Below, in pieces: positions 1-6,872 of a stretch of DNA of 11,700 bases. The position numbers and the translations under genes are program-made. Below the pieces are notes generated by a model, which worked only from the letters and a program-made list of their open reading frames with translations, made no database searches and was not told where the DNA came from. Each line of letters begins with the position of its first letter. Position 1 is the stretch's first letter. Source of the DNA: SpSt-1165 sp964391725 (GTDB lineage Bacteria > Chloroflexota > Anaerolineae > Anaerolineales > Anaerolineaceae); the NCBI GenBank assembly GCA_964391725.1, contig CAYMNB010000072.1, positions 1 to 11,700 on the forward strand, given 5' to 3'.

Positions 1-24
1 TGAAAGATTGGAGAGCGAAAAAAA

Positions 25-510
25 GTGCCACACCAAACCCTGATTGAAATCCTGGAAGAACTCAGTATCTCCTATGAACAAATTGAGCATCCCCCCGTTT
101 ACACCAGCGAGCAAGCCAGACAGTTCGTTCCTGTCAACGAGGGCGCGCCGGCCAAGAATCTCTTTCTGCGCGATAAAAAAGGCAAACGCCATTTTCTGGT
201 AATGCTCGATGACAGCAAAGACCTGGATCTGGCCGCATTGGCACAACAGACCGGCTCTACCAGACTCTCTCTGGCTTCACCTGGTCGACTGCACAGCCAT
301 CTTGGGATTGAGCCGGGTGCCGTCTCACCCCTGTCGTTGATCAATGACCCTGATCTCAAGGTTGAACTATGGATCGATCAGGATCTGTGGCAGGCGGGTT
401 CCATCCAGTGTCACCCGCTGGTCAACACTGCCACATGGATTCTTACGCCTGCCGGCCTGACTTCTTTTTTACAGCAAACAGGCCATCCAATCCATTTTTT
501 CACCACTTAA
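25..510 (+). CDS. Ala-tRNA(Pro) deacylase, YbaK/PrdX family
   Basis: This 161-residue protein is the size of a stand-alone prolyl-tRNA editing domain. Such enzymes act in the cytoplasm in trans to hydrolyse Ala-tRNA(Pro) made in error by prolyl-tRNA synthetase. Visible hallmarks are the EHPP motif (21-24), the conserved Lys44 in APAKNLFL, the GAVSPLSLIND block (98-108), which is the PrdX-type version of the family signature, and HPLVNTATWILTP near the C-terminus. The start is GTG at 25, preceded by GGAGAG at 10-15, a good ribosome-binding site; no in-frame ATG lies at the right place. A TGA at positions 1-3 may be the stop of an upstream gene, but that cannot be judged from so little sequence. 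It is separated by about 500 bases from the downstream operon, so a functional link is not implied. The family assignment is secure; specificity for alanine over cysteine is inferred from the PrdX-like motif. Confidence 0.92.
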   Translation: MPHQTLIEILEELSISYEQIEHPPVYTSEQARQFVPVNEGAPAKNLFLRDKKGKRHFLVMLDDSKDLDLAALAQQTGSTRLSLASPGRLHSHLGIEPGAVSPLSLINDPDLKVELWIDQDLWQAGSIQCHPLVNTATWILTPAGLTSFLQQTGHPIHFFTT

Positions 511-524
511 TCCCCTGTTTGCTA

Positions 525-553
525 TTGACAGATAAGCCAGTTCTAAGTATCCT
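525..553 (+). promoter_or_regulatory. Possible sigma70-type promoter
   Basis: TTGACA at 525-530 matches the -35 consensus exactly and is followed after a 17-base spacer by TATCCT at 548-553, which matches four of six positions of the -10 consensus. It lies just after the deacylase stop codon and 455 bases before the next gene, so a transcript from here would carry a long leader or serve a gene I cannot recognise. Seen by eye only. Confidence 0.35.
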
Positions 554-924
554 AATCCCAATGTCGAAACAACCCGTCTTATCCAATCCCAAATTAATCC
601 CTTTTTACATCACTGCCGTCGAGCGGGCAGTCCCATTGCCTCGACGAACTCTTTCGACATACTCAGCCGGGAAGCGAACCCCATCTACCCGAAACTCGTA
701 GGAAAATTTCCATACCAGATTCAGGCATTAGAAACTACAGCTTCACAAACGAACCTTCCCGCAAATACCGAACTCTATCTGGTATAACCTGAGATTTTCT
801 GCTATCTTAAGCATATCCTCGGAACACTTCACCCATTTCAATCAAATTCTCACAAACTTAGTCAGATCAAACCATAAAATGCAAACCAAAACATCGACAA
901 CCAGTCTACTAGCTCCAGTAAACA

Positions 925-980
925 ACCAGTTGAACCTGGTAATTTCGATGTATATCGACCACTGCATCACGAATGTGATG
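925..980. promoter_or_regulatory. Cluster of three inverted repeats, candidate operators
   Basis: Three short perfect-arm inverted repeats follow one another just upstream of the operon: ACCAG-N6-CTGGT (925-940), TCGAT-N4-ATCGA (945-958) and CATCAC-N4-GTGATG (965-980). Their arms differ, so they are not copies of one site. The last one ends 28 bases before the ATG at 1009. Known frl operons are controlled by GntR-family repressors, which bind such short palindromes, but no regulator gene lies in this window and the link is inference. A weak -35-like TTGAAC sits inside the first repeat (930-935) and a -10-like TATATC inside the second (951-956), with a spacer of only 15. Confidence 0.4.
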
Positions 981-1008
981 GAGATATAGCTTTAAAGAGT
1001 AGGACTAT

Positions 1009-2043
1009 ATGAAAGCGTCAGGCAAGATCATTGAATTCAACCAATCTCATTTCCTCGAACAATTTTCCGGTTCCCTGACACTTTTCGACACAGTCCTCGA
1101 AATTGCACGGCAGCTCGCAGAACAACCCATCCGTAAAATTTTCTTTGTCGGTTGCGGCGCTCCCCACCACCTGTTCTATTGCCTGGAATACTGGGCATCG
1201 AAATACGCAGCCAATACAACTTTTCACCGCTATTTCCCGGCAGAATTTGTCTTGCATGCCCCGCTAGCGCTGGATGAACATAGCCTGGTAATCTTTGGCT
1301 CCCATTCAGGCACCACCAAAGAAACGGTTGAGGCAGCCCAATTCACCCGGCAATCGTCCGCCCAATCACTGGCAATCACCCAATCAGCCGATTCACCATT
1401 GGGGCAGGCAGTCGATCACACCATCGCCTATGGCAGCACCGAACAGGGCTACTTCTCTGCCTTTATGCTGACCTTTGCTTTTCTGAGCGGTTTTCTGGCG
1501 CAAAAAGAGCCAGCTTGGCCCTTCCACAAAGCATTGATGGAATCGCTTCCCCACTTTCCTGCTGCCCTGGCACAAGCCAAAGCGCAAACCATCTCCACTG
1601 CTGTGTTGCAGGCAGAAAAACTGAAAGACAGCCAGCCATTGTATGTTCTCGGCGCCGGGCCGATGTATACGACTGCTTATGTCTTTGCCAGCTGCTTCCT
1701 GATGGAAATGCAACGGATGCACGCCCATGCCCTGCAAGCCGCTGAATTTTTCCACGGTCCCTTTGAGGTGGTTGATGAAGCCACACCGCTCTTATTGTTG
1801 ATCGGCGAGGATCCCAGCCGGCCGATAGCCGAACGGGTGCTCGAATTCACCAAACAATATTCACAAAATACCATCGTTTACGATTCGAAGGAATTTCCGA
1901 TGAGCGGCATCACGCCAGAAATTCGCCCGCTGGTTGCCCCCATGATCGTTGATGCCGCCTTGACCAATCTGGTGGAAACGATTGCCCTCTTGCGCGACCA
2001 CCCAATGACTACCCGCCGGTATATGGGAAAGGTGGTGTACTGA
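1009..2043 (+). CDS. frlB: SIS-domain fructosamine-6-phosphate deglycase (FrlB/FraB-like)
   Basis: The 344-residue protein has two sugar isomerase (SIS) domains, about 40-170 and 205-335, and is expected to be cytoplasmic. FrlB-type enzymes split 6-phosphofructosyl-amino acids into glucose 6-phosphate and the free amino compound. Diagnostic sequence includes GSHSGTTKET (97-106), the phosphosugar-binding loop; the second-domain stretch LYVLGAGPMY (211-220); AAEFFHGPFE (244-253); and the C-terminal RRYMGKVVY. Glu233 and His249 are 16 residues apart, the same spacing as the catalytic Glu214 and His230 reported for Salmonella FraB. There is no N-terminal glutaminase domain, which rules out GlmS. 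The ATG at 1009 follows AGGA (1001-1004). It is the first gene of the operon and ends one base before the kinase start. The amino acid released cannot be read from the sequence. Confidence 0.85.
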   Translation: MKASGKIIEFNQSHFLEQFSGSLTLFDTVLEIARQLAEQPIRKIFFVGCGAPHHLFYCLEYWASKYAANTTFHRYFPAEFVLHAPLALDEHSLVIFGSHSGTTKETVEAAQFTRQSSAQSLAITQSADSPLGQAVDHTIAYGSTEQGYFSAFMLTFAFLSGFLAQKEPAWPFHKALMESLPHFPAALAQAKAQTISTAVLQAEKLKDSQPLYVLGAGPMYTTAYVFASCFLMEMQRMHAHALQAAEFFHGPFEVVDEATPLLLLIGEDPSRPIAERVLEFTKQYSQNTIVYDSKEFPMSGITPEIRPLVAPMIVDAALTNLVETIALLRDHPMTTRRYMGKVVY

Positions 2044-2044
2044 A

Positions 2045-2884
2045 ATGGTGTCCATCATCGGCGTAGGCGACAATACCGTGGATTGTTATCTGCATCTGGG
2101 GAAAATGTACCCCGGCGGCAACGCGGTAAATGTACCCGTGCTGGCGCATCGTTACGGCGCGGCTGCCAGTTACCTGGGTTGGATTGCCAATGACGAACGG
2201 GGCAATCTGCTTGTGGATTCGCTCAACAACGAAGGGATTGATCTCTCCCACAGCAGAATCGTCAGCGGCGATAATGCCTATTGCGAAGTGAATGTGGTGG
2301 AGGGCGAGCGGGTGTTTGGGCAATACAGTGAGGGGGTCTGCAGACAGATTCAACTCACCGAAGCCGACTTTGCCTTCATTACCAGCCATGATTTGGTACA
2401 TACCAGCTTGTATAGTTTCATCGAACCTTATATCATTGAATTACACAAAACATCCCCCAAAGTATCGTTTGACTTCACCAGCGATTGGGATCAGGACTAC
2501 CTGGCGCAATTTGCCAAACATGTAGACATCGCACTGCTCTCCTCACATACCGCCAACCTGTATGAAAACCGTGAGTTACTGGCATGGATTGCCAGTCAGG
2601 GTCCTGAGATCGTGATCATCACAGGTGGAGAGCAAGGCGCACTGGTCTATGATGGAAAGCAGTATTACAGCCAGCCAGTGGTACCAGCTACGAATATCGT
2701 CGACACGTTGGGTGCAGGGGATGCTTTTGCCGCCAGCTTCCTGGTGGAATATCTCGGAAACACACCATTGCCAACAGCATTACAGCTCGCTGCACAATCC
2801 GCCGCCAAAACCTGCCAATATTATGGTGCATTTGGTTATGGCGCGCCTATCACTAACAACAAATTCACACAGAAGAAGGGTTAA
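2045..2884 (+). CDS. frlD: PfkB-family fructosamine 6-kinase (FrlD-like)
   Basis: This 279-residue PfkB/ribokinase-family protein resembles FrlD, which phosphorylates fructosyl-amino acids at the sugar 6-position with ATP before deglycation. The N-terminus IGVGDNTVDCY (5-15) and PGGNAVNV (23-30) are the FrlD form of the first PfkB signature, and residues around RVFGQYSEGV match a conserved FrlD stretch. NIVDTLGAGDAFAASF near residues 218-233 is the second PfkB signature with the catalytic Asp and the anion-hole GAGD. The C-terminal AAKTCQYYGAFGYG also fits FrlD. The gene starts one base after the deglycase stop, so the two are almost certainly translated together. Specificity for a given Amadori compound is unknown; the pairing with a deglycase is the main reason for naming it a fructosamine kinase and not a general sugar kinase. 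Confidence 0.85.
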   Translation: MVSIIGVGDNTVDCYLHLGKMYPGGNAVNVPVLAHRYGAAASYLGWIANDERGNLLVDSLNNEGIDLSHSRIVSGDNAYCEVNVVEGERVFGQYSEGVCRQIQLTEADFAFITSHDLVHTSLYSFIEPYIIELHKTSPKVSFDFTSDWDQDYLAQFAKHVDIALLSSHTANLYENRELLAWIASQGPEIVIITGGEQGALVYDGKQYYSQPVVPATNIVDTLGAGDAFAASFLVEYLGNTPLPTALQLAAQSAAKTCQYYGAFGYGAPITNNKFTQKKG

Positions 2885-2890
2885 GGAAAC

Positions 2891-4204
2891 ATGAAAGCAA
2901 ACGACACAGAATTGACCAGCAGAATCCATCAGAACCTGGCGCCATCACTCGCCGAGGATTGGCCCATGTTGATGATCGAAAGTGCCCAGGGTGCCTATCT
3001 GCACACAACAGATGGGAAGAAAGTGATGGACTTCACCTCTGGCATCGGGGTAACCAACCTTGGACACAACCACCCCAAGGTTTTACATGCCGCCATCGAA
3101 CAAATGAAAAAAGTCACACACAGCGCAGTTGGCATCGTGATGCATGAGACGATCTTAAAGCTGACAGAAGTGCTGCCTACAGTCATGCCCGCCAATATGG
3201 ATATGTTCTTCTTTGGTAACAGCGGCTCGGAAGCGGTGGAAGGCGCCATCAAACTGGCGCGCTATGTCACCGGACGTCAGGGAATCATCGCATTCACTGG
3301 TGGATTTCACGGGCGCACCTATGGTGCTACCTCGGTGACCTCCGTTAAATCGAAATATCGCAAACACTATCAGCCATTTGTACCGGGCATCTATTTTGCG
3401 GAATACGCCAATCCCTACCGCTGCCCAATCGGTGATACACCAGAAAAGGCAGTCGAATGGAGCCTGGCGAGTATTCAGCGCCTCTTCAAACACTTCATCC
3501 CACCCAATGAAGTCGCCGCAATACTGGTTGAACCGGTGCAGGGGGAAGGCGGATATGTCGCACCACCCGCAGAATTTCATCATCAGCTCAGAGAAATTTG
3601 TGATGAACATGGGATACTCCTCATTTTTGATGAGGTCCAGACCGGGTTTGGCCGCACCGGAGAAATGTTTGGCGCGCAGACGTTTGGTGTCTCTCCCGAT
3701 ATCCTGGCAGTCGCCAAAGCGATCGCCAATGGGTATCCATTAGGCGCAACTGTATCGAGCCGTGACATTATGAGCCAATGGCGGGCGGGATCACATGGCA
3801 CCACCTTTGGAGGCAACCCGGTTGCCTGTGCGGCCGCGCTGGCAGTGCAGGAGGTGTTTGCGGAAGAAAATATCCTCAGCAATGCCAAAGCCATGGGAAA
3901 ACTTTTTTATGACGGCCTGGTGCAGCTAAAGCAAAAGCATGATTTCATTGGTGATGTGCGCGGCGTCGGTATGATGCTGGCATTGGAGATCGTCAAACCC
4001 GATGGAAAAAAGACACCCGATCCGGAAACAGCCATGAAGATCCTTAATACCGCTTTAGAAGCTGGCTTGTTGGGGTACATGGCTGGTCCAGACGGGCAGG
4101 TGGTTCGTTTCATCCCGCCTTTGATCGTGACAGAACAAGAGATCAATCACGCATTAGAAATATTGGAGGTGTGTTTGCACAAAATCAATCCCAATGAAAA
4201 ATAA
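2891..4204 (+). CDS. Class III pyridoxal-phosphate aminotransferase (GABA/ornithine type)
   Basis: The 437-residue protein has the full length and motifs of a class III (omega-amino acid) aminotransferase, a cytoplasmic PLP enzyme that moves a terminal or alpha amino group to a keto acid. Visible elements are NSGSEAVEGA (110-119) for the cofactor phosphate, FHGRT (139-143), EPVQGEGG (214-221), the Asp247 of IFDEVQTGFGRTG that holds the pyridine nitrogen, the Schiff-base Lys276 in AVAKAIANGYPLGA, and GTTFGGNP (303-310). Overall it looks closest to 4-aminobutyrate or ornithine/acetylornithine aminotransferases, but class III members cannot be assigned a substrate by eye. The ATG at 2891 follows AAGGA (2883-2887) and lies six bases after the kinase stop. 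In the operon it could act on ornithine or another diamino acid freed from the Amadori substrate; this is inference. Confidence 0.85.
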   Translation: MKANDTELTSRIHQNLAPSLAEDWPMLMIESAQGAYLHTTDGKKVMDFTSGIGVTNLGHNHPKVLHAAIEQMKKVTHSAVGIVMHETILKLTEVLPTVMPANMDMFFFGNSGSEAVEGAIKLARYVTGRQGIIAFTGGFHGRTYGATSVTSVKSKYRKHYQPFVPGIYFAEYANPYRCPIGDTPEKAVEWSLASIQRLFKHFIPPNEVAAILVEPVQGEGGYVAPPAEFHHQLREICDEHGILLIFDEVQTGFGRTGEMFGAQTFGVSPDILAVAKAIANGYPLGATVSSRDIMSQWRAGSHGTTFGGNPVACAAALAVQEVFAEENILSNAKAMGKLFYDGLVQLKQKHDFIGDVRGVGMMLALEIVKPDGKKTPDPETAMKILNTALEAGLLGYMAGPDGQVVRFIPPLIVTEQEINHALEILEVCLHKINPNEK

Positions 4205-4259
4205 AACCGAAGTCGTTTGAAAATTGAAGCTGAACAAATAATCTTAGGAGAAGAAAAAA

Positions 4260-5048
4260 ATGAAAAAGTACACAAAAATCATCATCATCGCAGCCATCTT
4301 TCTGCTGGCTTTGACCGCCTGTGCGCAGAAAGGCCGCCTGGACGCAATCAACGATGCAGGCAAAATCGTCGTCGGCACCTCGGCAGACTACGAACCCTGG
4401 GAATACAAAGATGAGAACGATAACTTTGTCGGCGCCGATATGGAGATCATGACCGAACTCGCCAGGCGCATGGGTGTCGAAGTTGAATTCCAGGATCTTG
4501 GGTTTGATACCCTGGTTGCCGCGGTGCAGGAAGGCAAAGTCGATGCCGCCATCGCTGCCATGGCTTCCACCGATGAGCGCAAAGAACAGGTCGATTTCTC
4601 GATGGTCTACTATGCTGGCGACAATGTCGTGCTGACCAAAGCCGATTCAGGCATCGATTTTGATGATCCCATGGCAATGGCCGATTATAAGATCGGTACC
4701 CAGACAGGTACAATCATGCAGTACTGGGTGGAAGAAAACCTGATCGAACCCGGACTGATGTCACAAGACAACCTGTTCCTGTACGAACGCAATGAGCAAG
4801 TGGCGTTGGATCTGGATGCAGGTCGTATCGATGTTGCCATGATGGATCTCGAACCCGGCAAGCAGTTCCTGGCAGATAACCAATTCGATTTTGTTGAGTT
4901 GCTGCGCCAGCCGTTTGACCCCAATGGTCAGGCAATTGCGCTCATGAAAGGCGAAGATGCCCTGGCTGCTGAAATCAACAAACATATACAGGACATGCTC
5001 AACGAAGGTTTCATCCGCAGTGTGCTTGACAAATACGGCATTGAATAG
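4260..5048 (+). CDS. Amino-acid ABC transporter substrate-binding lipoprotein (family 3)
   Basis: This 262-residue protein is the extracytoplasmic receptor of a polar amino acid uptake system. Residues 1-20 form a lipoprotein signal peptide (KK followed by a hydrophobic run) ending in LTAC, with Cys21 as the lipid-anchored residue. The mature part starts with GKIVVGTSADYEPWEY (34-49) and has the two-lobed family 3 pattern: FDTLVAAVQEGKVDAAIAAM (82-101), Arg107 in TDERKEQVDFS for the ligand carboxylate, and Asp196 in DVAMMDLEPG, where family members hold the alpha-amine. Keeping both residues argues for a ligand with an amino acid headgroup, whether free or N-substituted. The ATG at 4260 follows AGGAG (4246-4250). 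The cognate permeases and ATPase lie downstream, beyond a hairpin and one enzyme gene. Ligand identity is not shown; a glycated basic amino acid fits the context. Confidence 0.9.
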   Translation: MKKYTKIIIIAAIFLLALTACAQKGRLDAINDAGKIVVGTSADYEPWEYKDENDNFVGADMEIMTELARRMGVEVEFQDLGFDTLVAAVQEGKVDAAIAAMASTDERKEQVDFSMVYYAGDNVVLTKADSGIDFDDPMAMADYKIGTQTGTIMQYWVEENLIEPGLMSQDNLFLYERNEQVALDLDAGRIDVAMMDLEPGKQFLADNQFDFVELLRQPFDPNGQAIALMKGEDALAAEINKHIQDMLNEGFIRSVLDKYGIE

Positions 5049-5084
5049 ACGAATTTCTTAAGAACATCACCAAATCAATCATAT

Positions 5085-5123
5085 GTCAGGAACGGAGTGT
5101 TTTCCCTCGACTTCGTTCCTGAC
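5085..5123 (+). promoter_or_regulatory. 13-bp intergenic hairpin, candidate mRNA stabiliser or attenuator
   Basis: Bases 5085-5097 (GTCAGGAACGGAG) pair with 5111-5123 (CTTCGTTCCTGAC) to give a 13-bp stem with a single G-T pair and a 13-base loop. It lies between the binding-protein gene and the cyclodeaminase-like gene. No run of T follows, so it does not look like an intrinsic terminator. Such hairpins after binding-protein genes are known to raise receptor levels relative to permeases by protecting the upstream mRNA from 3' decay, or by partial attenuation. The stem also covers an upstream in-frame ATG at 5083, which supports using the later start at 5152. Confidence 0.7.
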
Positions 5124-5151
5124 TCTCACACACTACAGAAATGAACAAAAA

Positions 5152-6189
5152 ATGACAGATTATTACATCCCCGAGTTTCTTTTCCTGACCCAGGAAGATG
5201 TGATCGCTGCTGGCGGTCTGGATATGCAAGCAACCCAGGAAGATGTGGAACTTGCTTATAAATTATTCTCGTCTGGCCAGATTGAACAGCCCCACAAACC
5301 TGTATTTCGCATTGATCACCCCGAAACAGGCGAAGAACAATATTACCTGGCTGTCTCTATGCCGGTATATGTCAAAGGTGAGATCAACCGCCTGGGACAC
5401 AAATGGGCGGCAGAATCCATGGCGAATGCCAGACGCGGCGATATGCCCATGGGCGTTGATGTGATTCTGCTGCATGATATGGAGCACGCCATCCCCCATG
5501 CCATCATGGAAGGTGGACTCATCACGGCTATGCGCACATCCGCAGTGGCGGGGGTCGGCGCAAAGTATTTAGCCAATCCGGGTTCAAAAGTTGCCGGATT
5601 GGTTGGTGCCGGCATCATCGGACGGACGATGATCATGTCCCTGACCACTGCTATGCCTTCACTGGAAGAAATCCGCTTATATGACCTCAATCAACAACGG
5701 GCAGAAGCACTGGCGGCAGAATTTTCAGACCAGATCAAGGTATTGGTGGTGGATAGTGTGGAAGCAGCCTTCAAAGGTGCCGATATCATCACTACCCAGA
5801 CAACCTCGAGAACTCCCTTCGTCAATAGTGAATGGATTCCAACAGGCAGCTATTACGCCCACATGTCAGCCAAAGAAGGCAAAGACGAGGTGTTCCTGGA
5901 AACCGATAAACTCGTTACTGACAATTGGAACACCCTCAAAACATGGGATTTCTTCACAGCCACCCGCCTTGCCAAAGAAGGACTGCTCAATGAAGGTGAA
6001 ATAACCGACATTGGTGAGATCATCCTTGGCAAGAAGGAAGGGCGTACATCACGAGAACAAAAGATCCTGTTTGCGAATCTCGGCATGGGCTGTCTGGATA
6101 TCGTGGTCGCAGAACGCATCTTTCAAAATGCAAAAAACCTCGGTATCGGGCAGAAAGTGAAACTATGGGACAAACCCCTGTGGATATAA
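5152..6189 (+). CDS. Ornithine cyclodeaminase/mu-crystallin family NAD(P)-dependent protein
   Basis: With the start at 5152 the protein has 345 residues, usual for the family, which includes ornithine cyclodeaminase (ornithine to proline and ammonia), alanine dehydrogenase of the archaeal type and ketimine reductases. The Rossmann dinucleotide motif is GAGIIG (152-157). Lys84 in GHKWAAE and Arg128 in AMRTSAVAG fit the substrate-carboxylate ligands of the family, and the C-terminal pattern DIGEIILGKKEGRTS through MGCLDIVVAERIF is typical. At the place of the catalytic Asp of Pseudomonas cyclodeaminase (the GDxPGK motif) this protein reads SAKEGK, with Ala240 where Asp is expected, so true cyclodeaminase activity is doubtful. 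An in-frame ATG at 5083 would add 23 unfamily-like residues encoded across the hairpin at 5085-5123; neither start has a clear ribosome-binding site. The function may be an amino acid dehydrogenase or imine reductase on the product of deglycation. Confidence 0.8.
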   Translation: MTDYYIPEFLFLTQEDVIAAGGLDMQATQEDVELAYKLFSSGQIEQPHKPVFRIDHPETGEEQYYLAVSMPVYVKGEINRLGHKWAAESMANARRGDMPMGVDVILLHDMEHAIPHAIMEGGLITAMRTSAVAGVGAKYLANPGSKVAGLVGAGIIGRTMIMSLTTAMPSLEEIRLYDLNQQRAEALAAEFSDQIKVLVVDSVEAAFKGADIITTQTTSRTPFVNSEWIPTGSYYAHMSAKEGKDEVFLETDKLVTDNWNTLKTWDFFTATRLAKEGLLNEGEITDIGEIILGKKEGRTSREQKILFANLGMGCLDIVVAERIFQNAKNLGIGQKVKLWDKPLWI

Positions 6190-6214
6190 CCTGCATTGAA
6201 AGGAAGAATCTCTT

Positions 6215-6871
6215 ATGGAACTGATCACCGTTCTGATACCTTACATACTCAGGGGGCTGCGGGTTACATTGAGCGTCACCGGGGTGGCTTTGAGCACCGG
6301 TTTGCTCTTTGGCACCATCCTCGCAATACTGCGGGTGTACGGAACCAGTTTTATTTCCACCTTAATCACCGGGTACGTAACTGTTATCCGCTCACTGCCG
6401 CATATTTTGCTCCTATTGATCATTTATTTCTTGATCGCCAGGATCATCAACCTGTCGGCTTTCTGGTCAGCGTCGCTGGCACTCGCCATCATCAGCAGTG
6501 CTTATCAAGCAGAGATAATCCGGGGAGCGATCCAATCGGTCCCTGCCGGACAAATGATGGCGGCCCGCTCGATTGGGATGAGTAAACAAAAAGCTATTAT
6601 GTTTGTTATCCTGCCGCAGGCATTTCGCCACGCCATCCCCCCCTGGTCTAACGAAGCCGCCATTGTTATCAAAGATTCCTCACTGGTGTATATCCTTGGT
6701 GTTCCCGAGATCCTGCGTCAGGCGCAGTATTACAGCGCGCGTACATACCAACCATTTATCGCCTACATTGCGGTGGCTGCGATCTATTTCATTTTGACAT
6801 TTCTCACGAATCGTGGTCTTGATGCCTTAGAACTCAAACTGCGCATTCCCGGTTACGCCCATGGAGAATAA
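6215..6871 (+). CDS. Polar amino acid ABC transporter permease, first subunit
   Basis: This 218-residue inner-membrane protein is a HisM/GlnP-type permease. Several hydrophobic segments are visible, for example around residues 16-38, 44-74, 79-92 and 185-205. The cytoplasmic EAA loop that docks on the ATPase is present: GAIQSVPAGQMMAARSIGMS, followed by KQKAIMFVILPQAFRHAIPPW. The ATG at 6215 follows AAAGGAAG about 8 bases upstream. Its stop overlaps the region that serves as ribosome-binding site for the ATPase gene, so the two are translationally linked. Together with the second permease (7502-8176) it would form a heterodimeric channel; the two share a nearly identical EAA region, consistent with an old duplication. 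Confidence 0.92.
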   Translation: MELITVLIPYILRGLRVTLSVTGVALSTGLLFGTILAILRVYGTSFISTLITGYVTVIRSLPHILLLLIIYFLIARIINLSAFWSASLALAIISSAYQAEIIRGAIQSVPAGQMMAARSIGMSKQKAIMFVILPQAFRHAIPPWSNEAAIVIKDSSLVYILGVPEILRQAQYYSARTYQPFIAYIAVAAIYFILTFLTNRGLDALELKLRIPGYAHGE

Positions 6872-6872
6872 C

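Larger units (their letters stand above)
511..1008. other. 498-base intergenic region upstream of the deglycase operon
   Basis: I see no convincing gene here. The + strand has only a short open frame (to 701) that overlaps the end of the deacylase gene in another frame. The - strand has an open stretch of about 38 codons (about 605-718) with no ATG start, ending in TAA at 605-607. The region holds a possible promoter at 525-553, a 7-bp inverted repeat (CGTCGAG at 617-623 with CTCGACG at 640-646), and three tandem inverted repeats between 925 and 980. It is probably the regulatory region of the operon that starts at 1009, perhaps with decayed sequence in its left half. Confidence 0.6.

Noticed and set aside
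617..646. Inverted repeat CGTCGAG/CTCGACG as a mobile-element end or terminator
   Set aside because: The arms are only 7 bp, there is no T-run, no transposase gene and no target-site duplication nearby.
369..701. 110-codon + strand open frame overlapping the deacylase gene and the spacer
   Set aside because: Its first 140 bases are a shifted frame of the deacylase gene, it lacks a ribosome-binding site, and the sequence has no recognisable features.
3155..3610. 151-codon - strand open frame opposite the aminotransferase
   Set aside because: It lies wholly within the aminotransferase gene, whose motifs are intact, and has no protein-like features; it is an antisense shadow.
5085..5123. Rho-independent terminator after the binding-protein gene
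   Set aside because: The stem is strong but is followed by CTCACACACTAC and not by a T-run, so intrinsic termination is unlikely.
5083..5151. N-terminal extension of the cyclodeaminase-like protein from the ATG at 5083
   Set aside because: The 23 extra residues do not resemble the family, the segment is the hairpin itself, and there is no ribosome-binding site before 5083. The family-like protein begins at 5152.
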